Shown: positions 7,622-16,532 of the stretch, piece after piece | How positions within the stretch are numbered: the first letter of the stretch is position 1 | Layout of the letters: each line of letters starts with the position of its first letter | Assembly (NCBI GenBank): GCA_040544425.1 | Contig: JBEONO010000007.1 | Coordinates: forward strand, 1-64,000 | Direction of reading: 5' to 3' | Length of the DNA stretch: 64,000 nt | Source of the DNA: Solimicrobium sp040544425 | GTDB taxonomy: Bacteria > Pseudomonadota > Gammaproteobacteria > Burkholderiales > Burkholderiaceae_D | Program-made: the position numbers and the translations under genes | Notes under the pieces: model-generated | Databases searched by the model: none | What the model was told of the DNA's origin: nothing | The model's input: only the letters and a program-made list of their open reading frames with translations

Positions 7622-8683
7622 TCAAAGGTCCGGATAGAGTCGACCGCGATTAAAAATACCCGCCGGGTCAAACGAAGATTTTAAACGTTGATGAATGGTC
7701 ATTAATGGAGCGGGCAAGGGCTGGAATACGCCAGGAGTTTTTTCTCCGCCTCGAAACAGCGTGACATGTCCGCCCAGATCAGCAACCTGTTGTCGAAGCT
7801 GTTCAGCGCTGTAGTTTGAGTCAACCAACCAGCGCTGTGCGCCACCCCATTCGATCAGTTGCTGGCCGCCGAAATCAAGTTGCGGTGTCGTTGATGGCAG
7901 AGATAAACGCCAGACAGTTTGATGATTTGCAAAAAATGAATGAGTCTGTTCCCGGATGCCTGTCCAGTATTCATGCGCCTCGGTACTGTTTAACGGATCG
8001 CCGCCCAAGCGCACCTTGGCTGACTGGATCGCTGCTTCCGATCCGGACAGGCGCAGCGCAAGTCGGTTGTTTTCCCAGCTGGATGCCGAAATCGGCAAAG
8101 GCAAACCGGCCCAAAGATTCAATTGCGCGAGCGCCGCATCCTGCGGCATGTCAAACGACAGGGACATTTCGCACAGTGGTTGGGGCAATACTTTGAGCGA
8201 TACTTCCAACAACAATCCCAGGCATCCCATTGAACCTGCCAGCATGCGCGAGACATCGTAGCCGGCGACATTTTTCATCACCTGACCGCCAAACACCAGT
8301 CGCTCACCCTGGCCATTTAAAAGCACCGTTCCGAGCACGAAGTCGCGCACGGCACCTGCGTAGGCGCGCCGTGGACCGGCTAATCCGGAAGCGACAACGC
8401 CGCCAATTGTGGCGTTAGCGCCAAAGGCAGGTGGTTCGAATGCCAGCATTTGCTTTTGCTGCGCGAGCGTTTGCTGGATATCGGAGAGCAGGGTGCCGCA
8501 GCGTGCCGTGACCACCAGTTCGCTGGGGTCGTAATCGATCACGCCGGTGTAAGCACGGGTATCAAGGATCTCTCCCTGGGGCACTTGCCCGTACCAGGCT
8601 TTGGTGCCGCCGCCCTGAATGCAAAGCGGAATCCGGTTGGCTGTGGCGGTCTGGATGCGATTTGTAAATTCTTCGATTTGCAT
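7622..8683 (-). CDS. glcE: glycolate oxidase FAD-binding subunit GlcE
   Basis: The product has 353 residues. It carries a PCMH-type FAD-binding domain in the N-terminal half: the motif CIQGGGTKAW, then GVIDYDPSELVVTARCGT and the GANATIGGVVASGLAGPRR segment typical of GlcE. It is shorter than GlcD and lacks the full C-terminal FAD-oxidase lobe, as GlcE does. It forms the glycolate oxidase complex with GlcD and GlcF. It lies six bases after glcD and three before glcF, so the three genes are a single transcription unit. Confidence 0.95.
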   Translation of the reverse strand: MQIEEFTNRIQTATANRIPLCIQGGGTKAWYGQVPQGEILDTRAYTGVIDYDPSELVVTARCGTLLSDIQQTLAQQKQMLAFEPPAFGANATIGGVVASGLAGPRRAYAGAVRDFVLGTVLLNGQGERLVFGGQVMKNVAGYDVSRMLAGSMGCLGLLLEVSLKVLPQPLCEMSLSFDMPQDAALAQLNLWAGLPLPISASSWENNRLALRLSGSEAAIQSAKVRLGGDPLNSTEAHEYWTGIREQTHSFFANHQTVWRLSLPSTTPQLDFGGQQLIEWGGAQRWLVDSNYSAEQLRQQVADLGGHVTLFRGGEKTPGVFQPLPAPLMTIHQRLKSSFDPAGIFNRGRLYPDL

Positions 8684-8689
8684 GGGTTT

Positions 8690-10171
8690 TTAGAATCGCG
8701 GTAAGTCTGGAAATTTTTGCTGGCCCTGGTGAACATGTTCCCGGCCAAATTCGGCACAGCGGTGCAGAGTCGGGATCGCCTTGTTCGGATTCAATAAATG
8801 CAGCGGATCGAAGGCTCTCTTTACGGCGAAGAAAGCCTCACGTTCGGCATCAGAAAACTGAATGCACATGGCATTGATTTTTTCCATGCCCACACCGTGT
8901 TCGCCAGTGATTGTGCCGCCCACTTCAACGCACATGCTGAGAATATCGAAGCCAAATAATTCGGCGCGTTCAAATTCCCCGGGCTGATTGGCATCAAACA
9001 AAATCAGTGGATGCAAATTTCCGTCGCCAGCGTGAAACACATTGGCGCAGCGCAGCTGGTGTTTCTGCTCCAGATCGGCGATGCCCTGCAATACCTGCGC
9101 CAGTTTTTTGCGCGGTATGGTGCCGTCCATGCAGTAGTAATCCGGTGAAATGCGACCGGCCGCCGGGAAAGCATTTTTTCTTCCCGACCAAAAGCGCAAA
9201 CGTTCCGCTTCTGATTGCGAGACGGCGATTGCGCTCGCGCCTGATTTTCTCAAAACATGGCTCATGCGTTCAATTTCGTCCTCGACTTCAGTGGCGCTGC
9301 CGTCTGATTCACATAACAAAATTGCCGCAGCATTCAAGTCGTAGCCTGCCTCGACAAATGGCTCGACCATGCGCACCGAAGTCTGATCCATCATTTCCAG
9401 TCCTGCGGGGATGATCCCTGCGGTGATGATATCCGAGACGGCATTGCAGGCAGTAACCACATCATCAAACGATGCCATGATGACCCGCGCGCACTCTGGT
9501 TTTGGAATCAATTTCACCGTCACTTCGGTAACGATGCCCAGCATTCCTTCTGAGCCGATGAATACCGCGAGCAAATCAAGGCCGGGGGCATCCAGCGCAG
9601 CATTGCCCAATTCGATGATCTCACCGTCAATCGTGGCGAAACGAACGCGCAAAATGTTGTGAATGGTCAGACCGTATTTCAGGCAATGAACGCCGCCTGA
9701 ATTTTCTGCAACGTTACCGGCAATGGTGCAGGCGATCTGCGAGGAAGGGTCGGGCGCGTAGTACAAACCGAATTGGCTTGCGGCTTCGGAAATGGCCAGA
9801 TTGCGCACGCCCGGTTGAACAATCGCGGTGCGCGCTGCCCGGTCAATCTTGACAATGCGGTTTAATTTGGCGGTGGACAGGACGATGCCTGCAGCGATCG
9901 GCATCGCACCGCCAGATAATCCGGTACCGGCGCCACGCGGAACCAAGGGGACGGATAGTTTTCTGCAGACGGCCAGCACTTCTACGATCTGCTGTTCGGT
10001 TTCCGGCAGCACGACCAGCATGGGAATTTCGTGGTAGGCGGCCAAGCCATCACATTCATAGGCTCGGGTATCTTCGCTGCGATACAAAATGCAATGGGCC
10101 GGCAAAATTGCGCGCAATGCGTGCAGTACCTGTTGCTGCCGATCGTTGGTATGGAGGGTTGGAGTATTCAT
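8690..10171 (-). CDS. glcD: glycolate oxidase catalytic subunit GlcD
   Basis: The product has 493 residues from ATG 10171; a TTG at 10186 in frame is less likely. The FAD-binding 4 domain shows PRGAGTGLSGGAMP and the CTIAGNVAENSGGVHCLKYG region. The C-terminal FAD-oxidase lobe contains NVFHAGDGNLHP and TGEHGVGMEK. It oxidises glycolate (and D-lactate in some relatives) to the 2-oxoacid with FAD. It is first in glcDEF. No GlcC regulator or malate synthase gene is adjacent. Confidence 0.95.
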   Translation of the reverse strand: MNTPTLHTNDRQQQVLHALRAILPAHCILYRSEDTRAYECDGLAAYHEIPMLVVLPETEQQIVEVLAVCRKLSVPLVPRGAGTGLSGGAMPIAAGIVLSTAKLNRIVKIDRAARTAIVQPGVRNLAISEAASQFGLYYAPDPSSQIACTIAGNVAENSGGVHCLKYGLTIHNILRVRFATIDGEIIELGNAALDAPGLDLLAVFIGSEGMLGIVTEVTVKLIPKPECARVIMASFDDVVTACNAVSDIITAGIIPAGLEMMDQTSVRMVEPFVEAGYDLNAAAILLCESDGSATEVEDEIERMSHVLRKSGASAIAVSQSEAERLRFWSGRKNAFPAAGRISPDYYCMDGTIPRKKLAQVLQGIADLEQKHQLRCANVFHAGDGNLHPLILFDANQPGEFERAELFGFDILSMCVEVGGTITGEHGVGMEKINAMCIQFSDAEREAFFAVKRAFDPLHLLNPNKAIPTLHRCAEFGREHVHQGQQKFPDLPRF

Positions 10172-10194
10172 GAGCCTATGAATCAAAACCGCAT

Positions 10195-10221
10195 AAAAAA
10201 AGGACGCAACGGCGTCCTTTT
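10195..10221 (-). terminator. rho-independent terminator of the erpA unit
   Basis: Arms 10198-10207 and 10212-10221 form a perfect 10-bp stem with a 4-base loop. Read on minus, a T-run follows. It sits 22 bases after the erpA stop and ends the argC-to-erpA unit before glcD. Confidence 0.85.
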
Positions 10222-10242
10222 GACATCAATCGTCAACAACGA

Positions 10243-10611
10243 TCAAGCTGAGAAAGACGAGCCACAGCCACAAGTCGTAGTCGCGTTCGGATTTTTAATC
10301 ACGAATTGTGCGCCTTCCAGATCGTCCTTGTAATCGATTTCTGCACCGACCAGGTATTGGTAGCTCATCGAATCGATCAATAAATGCACGCCATTCTTGG
10401 TCATGGTCGTGTCGTCTTCATTGACGACTTCGTCGAAGGTAAATCCGTATTGGAACCCTGAGCAACCACCGCCTTGTACGAAGACGCGCAATTTCAGATC
10501 AGGATTACCTTCTTCTTCAATCAATTGCGCCACTTTTTGCGCGGCACTGTCCGTGAATACTATCGGTGCAGGCATTTCAGTGGTGACTTCATTTTCAATA
10601 ACGGCATTCAT
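10243..10611 (-). CDS. erpA: iron-sulfur cluster insertion protein ErpA
   Basis: The product has 122 residues with the A-type carrier fold. The three conserved cluster-binding cysteines are visible: C50 in GGGCSGFQYG and C114/C116 in the C-terminal TTTCGCGSSF. ErpA receives Fe-S clusters from the scaffold machinery and passes them to apo-enzymes, including the isoprenoid enzymes IspG/IspH. It follows bactofilin by 66 bases and ends at a clear terminator. The N-terminal extension MNAVIENEVTTEMPAP is typical of betaproteobacterial copies. Confidence 0.95.
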   Translation of the reverse strand: MNAVIENEVTTEMPAPIVFTDSAAQKVAQLIEEEGNPDLKLRVFVQGGGCSGFQYGFTFDEVVNEDDTTMTKNGVHLLIDSMSYQYLVGAEIDYKDDLEGAQFVIKNPNATTTCGCGSSFSA

Positions 10612-10677
10612 ATAAGACTCCCTAAACCATTAAGCAAGCTAAGTATTAGCTATAACCACCGCATTATACCCCTTAGC

Positions 10678-11082
10678 TCATGCTGACGCTTGTGAAGCGG
10701 AAAGTTGCAATATTGTCTCGCTGGCGACCCCATCCGGATTGTGGGTTAATAATCCAGTGACAGTGGCACCACTGTTCATTTCGAGCGCTTTATAGTGGAC
10801 ATCGCCATTAATGCGCGCTTTGGGCAGAAGCTCAAGCAACTCACTTGAGAACACCGGACCAACAATCGAACCATCCACCACCACATGCGCGGCCCGTACC
10901 TCACCGCAGATCACGGCGTGTTCGGAGATAATCAGCATGCTGCCATGATCGTCTTCGGCAATTACATTGCCTTTTACATTACCGTCGATACGCAGGCCAC
11001 CTTTGAAATACAGATTGCCATCGATATTCGTTGAAAGTCCGATCAAGCTATCAATCGTGCTTTTGTTTTTTCGGTTAAACAT
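10678..11082 (-). CDS. bactofilin family cytoskeletal protein
   Basis: The product has 134 residues. The central region (about 20-115) has the repetitive short beta strands of the bactofilin right-handed helix, with motifs such as LRIDGNVKGNV, VDGSIVGPV and ARINGDV. Flanking tails are disordered. Bactofilins polymerise without nucleotide and scaffold envelope or peptidoglycan enzymes. The gene lies 10 bases after the DUF6776 gene, in the conserved argC / DUF6776 / bactofilin / erpA order. Confidence 0.92.
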   Translation of the reverse strand: MFNRKNKSTIDSLIGLSTNIDGNLYFKGGLRIDGNVKGNVIAEDDHGSMLIISEHAVICGEVRAAHVVVDGSIVGPVFSSELLELLPKARINGDVHYKALEMNSGATVTGLLTHNPDGVASETILQLSASQASA

Positions 11083-11092
11083 GGGCTTCCCT

Positions 11093-11812
11093 CTAAAAAT
11101 TAATCGACTGAAAGGTGCGAAGTTGCCCTTTGTCCAAAATTCTAGCCTGCAAAGTTTTTATCACAGCGCCTTCCGGGATGTTCAAAGTGCCTTCCAGCCG
11201 CTGGTAGTATTTAAAAGATAATTTCAGCTTGCCTGAGTTATCGGTCTTGATATCCGGGAGCGTAAGCGTAACAGTTTTTCCGCCTTCGATCACGGTCATC
11301 AGGAACTGCAATTCGCCAACAAAATCTTGAACGTTTTTCCCGCCTTGCATGACCAGTAACCGATATTGAATCTGAGTCCTGTTACTTGCATCCGCTTTGA
11401 ACGCACCGATCCGTATGCCCTCCAGTCCTCCGGAGGCAGGAATCAGATTTTCAAAAAAAGCCAAGTCTTCCTTGAGCTTGTTATTTTCGGCGGTGAGTGC
11501 CTGGACCTGGCTTGCCAGTTGTTTTTGGGTAGAGCGTTCTATGTTTAATTCGCTGTCCGCACTGTTAGCCGTACTGGACAACTTTTCGCGCTCGCTATCC
11601 AGTTTCTCAACCTGCTCTTTTAATTGTGAAAGCTGTTCCTTGGCTGGTGCGACACCGCTGATCGTCCCACCCAATTGATAAGTGAAATAAGAAAACGACG
11701 CCAGCACGGCAATGAAAATAAAAACCACCAGGGTTTTCCGGAACATTGAATTACTGGCCTCAACGACTTTGATGGTAGAGATTGTTTTATAACGAGAGCT
11801 ATTATTTTTCAT
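11093..11812 (-). CDS. DUF6776 family membrane-anchored coiled-coil protein
   Basis: The product has 239 residues. There is one transmembrane helix at about 26-45 (TLVVFIFIAVLASFSYFTYQ), then a periplasmic coiled coil at about 55-120 rich in Glu, Lys, Gln and Leu. A C-terminal beta domain contains GIRIGAFKAD and ends TFQSINF. The family is common in betaproteobacteria beside bactofilin, and this arrangement suggests a membrane partner of the bactofilin filament. Biochemical function is unknown. Confidence 0.8.
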   Translation of the reverse strand: MKNNSSRYKTISTIKVVEASNSMFRKTLVVFIFIAVLASFSYFTYQLGGTISGVAPAKEQLSQLKEQVEKLDSEREKLSSTANSADSELNIERSTQKQLASQVQALTAENNKLKEDLAFFENLIPASGGLEGIRIGAFKADASNRTQIQYRLLVMQGGKNVQDFVGELQFLMTVIEGGKTVTLTLPDIKTDNSGKLKLSFKYYQRLEGTLNIPEGAVIKTLQARILDKGQLRTFQSINF

Positions 11813-11824
11813 TGTTTATTTGTA

Positions 11825-12862
11825 TTAAGGCAGGATAGGAATATGGGTCAAGCCGCATGTTTCCTGTAAACCGAACATCAAATTCATGCATTGCACTGCC
11901 TGTCCAGAAGCGCCTTTCATTAAATTGTCCTGCACGACCAAAATGATTAAAGTATTTCCGTTGCCCGGACGATGCAATGCGATACGCAAGGTGTTGGAAC
12001 CGCGTGTTGAACGGGTTTCCGGATGACTGCCAAACGGCATCACATCAACAAAGGTTTCATTGCGATAGGTATTTTCAAGTAACTCCTGAAGCGCGGCATC
12101 ATCAATCGGGCGATTGAGTTTGGCATACAGCGTCGAGTGCATCCCACGGATCATTGGCACTAAATGCGGCGTGAAGATGAGTTCAACTTTCGCTTCAGTC
12201 ATTTTCTGCAACTGCTCGACAGTTTCCGGAATATGGCGATGTCCGGCTACTGAATAGGCCTTAAAGTTATCACTGGCTTCAGAAAATAATATGCCAATTT
12301 CCGCTTTCCGTCCTGCGCCAGACACACCGGATTTGCAATCGGCAATCAGGCTGGATGGATCGATGACCCCAGCTTTAAGAAAAGGATACAGGCCAAGTTG
12401 CATGGTGGTCGGATAGCAGCCCGGATTGCCGACAATGCGCGCGGTTTTAATTGCTTCCCGGTTTAACTCAGGCAATCCATACACCGCTTCTTTTAACAGG
12501 TCCGTACAGGTATGTGGAATGCCATACCATTTTTCAAATTGTCCGACATCCTGAATTCTGAAGTCAGCAGCCAGATCAATAATTTTTACGTTGGCAGCCA
12601 ACAGTTCGCGGGCCTGGGCCATTGCCACGCCGTGCGGCGTAGCAAAGAACACGACATCACAATCGGTTAATTTGGCCTTGTCGGGCGAGCTGAATGCCAG
12701 TGAAACGCGTCCGCGCAATGACGGATACATGTCAGCGACAGGCAAGCCATCTTCTTTGCGCGATGTGATCGAGGTGAGAGTGACTTCTGGATGCGCGGCG
12801 AGGATGCGCAGTAACTCGACTCCGGTGTACCCGGTGCCACCGACGATGCCAACTTTGATCAT
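11825..12862 (-). CDS. argC: N-acetyl-gamma-glutamyl-phosphate reductase ArgC
   Basis: The product has 345 residues, full length. The N-terminal Rossmann domain has GIVGGTGYTGVELLRIL. The catalytic Cys lies in VGNPGCYPTT, and the motifs SGVSGAGRKAE and GHRHIPE are present. It catalyses the third step of arginine synthesis, reducing N-acetylglutamyl phosphate to the semialdehyde with NADPH. It starts the minus-strand unit that continues to DUF6776 (12-base gap), bactofilin and erpA. Confidence 0.97.
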   Translation of the reverse strand: MIKVGIVGGTGYTGVELLRILAAHPEVTLTSITSRKEDGLPVADMYPSLRGRVSLAFSSPDKAKLTDCDVVFFATPHGVAMAQARELLAANVKIIDLAADFRIQDVGQFEKWYGIPHTCTDLLKEAVYGLPELNREAIKTARIVGNPGCYPTTMQLGLYPFLKAGVIDPSSLIADCKSGVSGAGRKAEIGILFSEASDNFKAYSVAGHRHIPETVEQLQKMTEAKVELIFTPHLVPMIRGMHSTLYAKLNRPIDDAALQELLENTYRNETFVDVMPFGSHPETRSTRGSNTLRIALHRPGNGNTLIILVVQDNLMKGASGQAVQCMNLMFGLQETCGLTHIPILP

Positions 12863-13013
12863 TGTCTTTCCTAGCTATAAAATTACGTAATTCTGACAGC
12901 GGAATTTGCTGTAGCTCTTGCTGCGAGCCGATTGAAAGTATAGTTAACCGGGGAGTTTATTACATCTTTATTTTGGTTACCGGTTGAAACATTACGTGAA
13001 TTGCCCGAATTTG

Positions 13014-13056
13014 TAAAACAAAAAGGCCGCCAGGTATAAACCTGGCGGCCTTTTTT
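13014..13056 (-). terminator. rho-independent terminator of rplM-rpsI
   Basis: Arms 13020-13035 and 13040-13055 form a perfect 16-bp stem with a 4-base loop, flanked by A- and T-runs. It lies 14 bases after the rpsI stop. Its symmetry could also make it work from the other side. Confidence 0.92.
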
Positions 13057-13069
13057 GCAGAACGGGAGA

Positions 13070-13462
13070 TTAACGCTTGGAGAACTGTTTAGCGCGGCGA
13101 GCTTTACGCAGACCGACTTTTTTACGTTCAACTTCACGAGCATCACGAGTGACGAAACCAGCTTTGGATAAATCTGGTTTTAACGTCGCTTCGTAATCGA
13201 TCAGTGCACGGGTGATACCGTGGCGAACAGCACCAGCCTGGCCAGACTCGCCGCCGCCATGAACGTTAACCATGATATCGAATGTTTCGAGGTGGTTAGT
13301 GAGTTCTAACGGTTGACGAATAACCATCAGGCCAGTTTCGCGTGAAAAATATTCATCAGCAGGCTTACCATTTACAACGATTTTGCCGCTACCGGATTTC
13401 AGGAAGACGCGAGCTACTGCGCTCTTGCGACGGCCGGTTCCGTAATTGAAGTTACCGATCAT
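13070..13462 (-). CDS. rpsI: 30S ribosomal protein S9
   Basis: The product has 130 residues, full length. It begins with the characteristic YGTGRRKSAVARVFL, contains GGGESGQAGAVRHGI, and ends in the basic tail KKVGLRKARRAKQFSKR whose final residues reach the ribosomal P site. It is the second gene of the conserved rplM-rpsI pair, nine bases after rplM, and ends at a strong terminator. Confidence 0.98.
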   Translation of the reverse strand: MIGNFNYGTGRRKSAVARVFLKSGSGKIVVNGKPADEYFSRETGLMVIRQPLELTNHLETFDIMVNVHGGGESGQAGAVRHGITRALIDYEATLKPDLSKAGFVTRDAREVERKKVGLRKARRAKQFSKR

Positions 13463-13471
13463 GTCTGTTCC

Positions 13472-13900
13472 TTAGATATCGAGTACTTTAGGCTGTTGGG
13501 CAGAGTGTGGGTGAGTTGCCTCAGCATACACTTTGAGTTTTTTGATCATGGCGTAGCCAAGTGGGCCTTTAGGTAACATACCTTTAACAGCCTTTTCCAG
13601 AGCACGGCCAGGGAAGCGCTCTTGCATTTTCTGGAAATTGGTCTCATAGATACCACCTGGGTAACCAGTGTGACGATAGTAGGTTTTGTTCAAGGCTTTT
13701 GTGCCTGTGACACGCAATTTACCTGCATTGACAACAACGATAAAATCGCCCGTGTCGACGTGTGGAGTAAATTCTGGTTTGTGCTTGCCGCGTAATCGGA
13801 GTGCCACTTCGCTGGCAACACGTCCGAGGATTTTATCCGTCGCGTCAATCACGAACCAATCGCGCTGCACTTCGTGTGCTTTTGCGGAAAAGGTTTTCAT
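13472..13900 (-). CDS. rplM: 50S ribosomal protein L13
   Basis: The product has 142 residues, full length. It has the family features WFVIDATDKILGRVASEVAL, HVDTGDFIVVVNA, and the C-terminal GMLPKGPLGYAMIKKLKVY. L13 is an early assembly protein of the 50S subunit. The gene is transcribed from a near-consensus promoter at 14021-14050 with a leader of about 110 bases, long enough for leader-mediated control, although no known L13-binding structure is identified. Confidence 0.98.
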   Translation of the reverse strand: MKTFSAKAHEVQRDWFVIDATDKILGRVASEVALRLRGKHKPEFTPHVDTGDFIVVVNAGKLRVTGTKALNKTYYRHTGYPGGIYETNFQKMQERFPGRALEKAVKGMLPKGPLGYAMIKKLKVYAEATHPHSAQQPKVLDI

Positions 13901-14020
13901 GATGACTTCCTAATTAAAGTTAATTCGCTTTTTAATCTGATGGCGGTTCTGTGAGCAATGATGCAAATTCACAGACTCAACCTTGTATCGTTTTCCCAAA
14001 AGCGAGATGGAAAGCCGACA

Positions 14021-14050
14021 ATTATAATCTTTTCAAAGACTTAGTGTCAA
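14021..14050 (-). promoter_or_regulatory. sigma-70 promoter of rplM-rpsI
   Basis: On the minus strand, -35 TTGACA (14050-14045) and -10 TATAAT (14026-14021) are both perfect and are separated by 18 bp. Predicted transcription start is near 14014, about 114 bases before the rplM ATG. Confidence 0.8.
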
Positions 14051-14087
14051 GCTCTGGGGGTGGAATCGCCTGAATTTTGAGCGAAGG

Positions 14088-14187
14088 ACAAAAAAAAACC
14101 CGAAATATTGCTATTTCGGGTTGAATTCCACCTGTGTAGGCGGAGGAGACAAAAGTTGTTAGTTCAAAACAACAGAGAACCAACGAT
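14088..14187 (-). ncRNA. candidate small RNA with exposed CUCCUCC and its own terminator
   Basis: Read on minus, a possible promoter (TTGCAA, 17-bp spacer, TAAACT ending at 14194) would start a transcript near 14187. It then has a small hairpin (14173-14155, 6-bp stem), an unpaired CU-rich stretch GTCTCCTCCGCC (14150-14139), and a strong terminator hairpin (14122-14097, 11-bp stem) followed by nine T. This hairpin / seed / terminator layout is that of Hfq-dependent regulatory RNAs, with a seed complementary to Shine-Dalgarno sequences. No gene precedes this terminator on that strand. A 66-codon frame crosses it but is not convincing. Confidence 0.45.
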
Positions 14188-14377
14188 GAAATAAGTTTAA
14201 TTGAAGAAATTGTGCGTTGCAAGATATTTTTTGTGAATTGCGGGCCTTTTTGCGAATATCCATATATGAATTTGCTATTTTGCGACGCAATAAACCAGCT
14301 TAAAAGCCCTCTGATTTTAATTGCCGGGATGAATCAAGCTACAATTGCGGCTTGCGATCTTATTTGAAGGATAAAAA

Positions 14378-14815
14378 ATGGAATGTACCGTCAGGTGGAC
14401 CGGCGTGTCCGGGATGACTTTTTTAGCTGAAACAGGATCTGGCCACGTGGTTGCAATGGATGGCGCGCCGGATGGCGGTGGACGTAACCTCGCGCCACGC
14501 CCAATGGAGATGGTTTTACTTGGTACCGGTGGCTGCACGGCTTATGACGTGGTGCTGATTTTGCGCAAGAGCGGACAGAAAATCAGTAATTGCGAGGTGA
14601 AGCTGACCGCTGAGCGGGCGGAAACAGATCCCAAGGTGTTCACCAAAGTGCATTTCCATTTTGTTGTCACGGGTCAGAATGTGAAGCCCAATACCGTGGA
14701 ACGTGCGATCAAGTTATCGCATGAAAAATATTGTTCTGCTTCGATCATGATGGAAAAAACAGCTGAAATAACCCACGATTACGAAATCGTGGAGGAATTC
14801 GTGTCGCCTGTCTGA
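14378..14815 (+). CDS. OsmC family protein (YhfA-like)
   Basis: The product has 145 residues. The two OsmC/Ohr-type cysteines are at C53 (GTGGCTAYDVV) and C119 (HEKYCSAS), so thiol peroxidase activity is possible. The overall pattern (MECTVRWTGV start, APRPMEMVLLG) is closest to the YhfA subgroup, whose substrate is not well defined. The 3' end overlaps the convergent BPSS1780 gene by 37 bases. A GAAGGA ribosome site precedes the start. Confidence 0.88.
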   Translation: MECTVRWTGVSGMTFLAETGSGHVVAMDGAPDGGGRNLAPRPMEMVLLGTGGCTAYDVVLILRKSGQKISNCEVKLTAERAETDPKVFTKVHFHFVVTGQNVKPNTVERAIKLSHEKYCSASIMMEKTAEITHDYEIVEEFVSPV

Positions 14816-15561
14816 CCAAATATTGATTGGTAAGATGGATAAAATGAGCAATACAAAATGATGGTCAACACCATCGACAACGGCATCATCAGTGCCACAA
14901 TCATATTGGGGCTGCCAATGATCGACGCGACAATCACGCTCAGTATTGAAGGCAATAATCCGCCCACTGCAAACCAGCACAAACCGTAGACCAGAAAGAC
15001 GCGCAGTGATTTTAACGAGGCGAAAAAGCTGTAGAAAATCGCCTTGAACAGTGACATCTGATGCCAGGCAATGAGCGGGCCGGCAAACCAGAACGCCAGC
15101 AGCGCGGGCAGATATATCGCCATGGCAAACAGCATTGCGGCTGTCATATGCGTGTTTTCAACGACCTTGGCATTGAGTTCTATCTGGCCGGTCAAGAATT
15201 GCCAGAATACGCCATCGTCAACGAGTGTTGAGGCGGCGATCGCGAGGCAGGCTGCGATCAGGTAGAGCACGCCAAGTTGCATCAGTTTGATCGACTGTGG
15301 TGAGCGAAATCCAACTAACAATAACCGCGGGTGTACGCGCAGTCCCTGATCGATTTGCCTGCAGGCTTCCATAAACGACAGCGTAAAGAGCGGCAAGAAA
15401 ATAAATGCGAGCACTTGACCTACGTAAGGAATAAAGCCAAGTATCAGCATGAAAAACAAATATGCCAAAAACAGCGTCGAAAATTCTATCGGTTGTCGTC
15501 TGAAATACTGAAAGCCTTGCTTCACCCAAAGCCAGCCGGTTTTGGCGGGTAGATTATTCAT
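14779..15561 (-). CDS. BPSS1780 family polytopic membrane protein
   Basis: The product has 260 residues. It has about six hydrophobic helices and the N-terminal signature WLWVKQGFQYFRRQPIEF followed by FIPYVGQVLAFIFLPLFT, matching the betaproteobacterial BPSS1780 family. Function is unknown. Its start overlaps the end of thrB by four bases (15558-15561), so the two are translationally coupled, although no link to threonine synthesis is known. The C-terminus overlaps the OsmC gene. Confidence 0.85.
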   Translation of the reverse strand: MNNLPAKTGWLWVKQGFQYFRRQPIEFSTLFLAYLFFMLILGFIPYVGQVLAFIFLPLFTLSFMEACRQIDQGLRVHPRLLLVGFRSPQSIKLMQLGVLYLIAACLAIAASTLVDDGVFWQFLTGQIELNAKVVENTHMTAAMLFAMAIYLPALLAFWFAGPLIAWHQMSLFKAIFYSFFASLKSLRVFLVYGLCWFAVGGLLPSILSVIVASIIGSPNMIVALMMPLSMVLTIILYCSFYPSYQSIFGQTGDTNSSTIS

Positions 15562-16496
15562 GGTTCGCAGCGTCTACGTAAAATTCGTTCAAAGTGGGCA
15601 GGGTCGTGCGGCGTGAGTACATGCGCGTCCCGAGGACGGTAATAGTCGTAGAGGCGCGACAGCCAGAATCGCAGCGCCGCAGCGCGCAGCATGTCAGGCC
15701 ATGCGCTTTGCTCTGCCGCTGTCAACGGGCGAATTGCCTGATACGCTTTGATGAGCGCGTCGCTGCGTATCGGATCAGGTGCGCCGCTGGGCAAGTCGAT
15801 ACACCAATCATTGCAGGTAACTGCCAGGTCAAAAATCAAGCTGTCCCAACCGGCAAAATAAAAATCGAAAAAACCACTGAGTTTATCTTGAACAAACATG
15901 ACATTATTGCGAAACAGGTCGGCATGAATTGGGCCGCGTGGCAGTTGCTGATACGGTTCGCTGGCAGCAAATGCGACCTGCCGATTCAATTCTGACGAAA
16001 GCAGCTCGCGCTGACTCAGATCAAGAAAGTCGATAACTTTAGGGGTGGTTTCTTTCCACCAGTTCAGTCCGCGTAAATTCTCCTGATGTATTTTGAAATC
16101 CAATCCGGCCAAATGCATTTTGGCGAGCATTTCTCCGACTTCAGAACAATGCTTTGGTGACGGATTCAGCTCACTCTCACCATCCAGTTTGCTGACAATC
16201 GCCGCTGGCTTGCCATGCAGGGCCGTTACTAAACTGCCTTCGAGATTGGCAATTGGCGCCGGAACCAAGATTGCGTGCTTCGCAAGATGATCCATCAGAT
16301 GCAAATAAAATGGTAACTGTTCGAAGCTGAGATTTTCAAATATCGTCAAAACATATTCACCGGCATCGGTATTGATAAAGAAATTGCTGTTTTCTATTCC
16401 GGATGAAATGCCTTTGATGGAATGAGCCTGTCCAAGCGGAAATTGCGCAATCCATGGTTTGAGGTCAGCCAGGCTAACCGAGGTAAATACTGCCAT
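15558..16496 (-). CDS. thrB: homoserine kinase ThrB (aminoglycoside-phosphotransferase fold)
   Basis: The product has 312 residues. It is the ThrB form with the APH/choline-kinase fold found in pseudomonads and betaproteobacteria rather than the GHMP form. The catalytic loop GPIHADLFRNNVMF and the metal-binding DFYFAGWDSLIFDLA are present, as is the N-terminal GISSGIENSNFFI. It phosphorylates homoserine on the way to threonine. It lies downstream of the DUF2782 gene, the usual neighbour between thrB and polA, with a 36-base gap. Confidence 0.95.
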   Translation of the reverse strand: MAVFTSVSLADLKPWIAQFPLGQAHSIKGISSGIENSNFFINTDAGEYVLTIFENLSFEQLPFYLHLMDHLAKHAILVPAPIANLEGSLVTALHGKPAAIVSKLDGESELNPSPKHCSEVGEMLAKMHLAGLDFKIHQENLRGLNWWKETTPKVIDFLDLSQRELLSSELNRQVAFAASEPYQQLPRGPIHADLFRNNVMFVQDKLSGFFDFYFAGWDSLIFDLAVTCNDWCIDLPSGAPDPIRSDALIKAYQAIRPLTAAEQSAWPDMLRAAALRFWLSRLYDYYRPRDAHVLTPHDPAHFERILRRRCEP

Positions 16497-16532
16497 AGTA
16501 AGAAATGTAAAGTTTAAAAAGGCGAATGCTGA

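Noticed and set aside
12883..13146. 87-codon minus-strand frame overlapping the rpsI end
   Set aside because: It crosses the strong rpsI terminator and overlaps rpsI in another frame.
14022..14222. 66-codon minus-strand frame over the candidate small RNA
   Set aside because: It runs through a terminator hairpin into a separate promoter region, which is unlikely for a real coding sequence.
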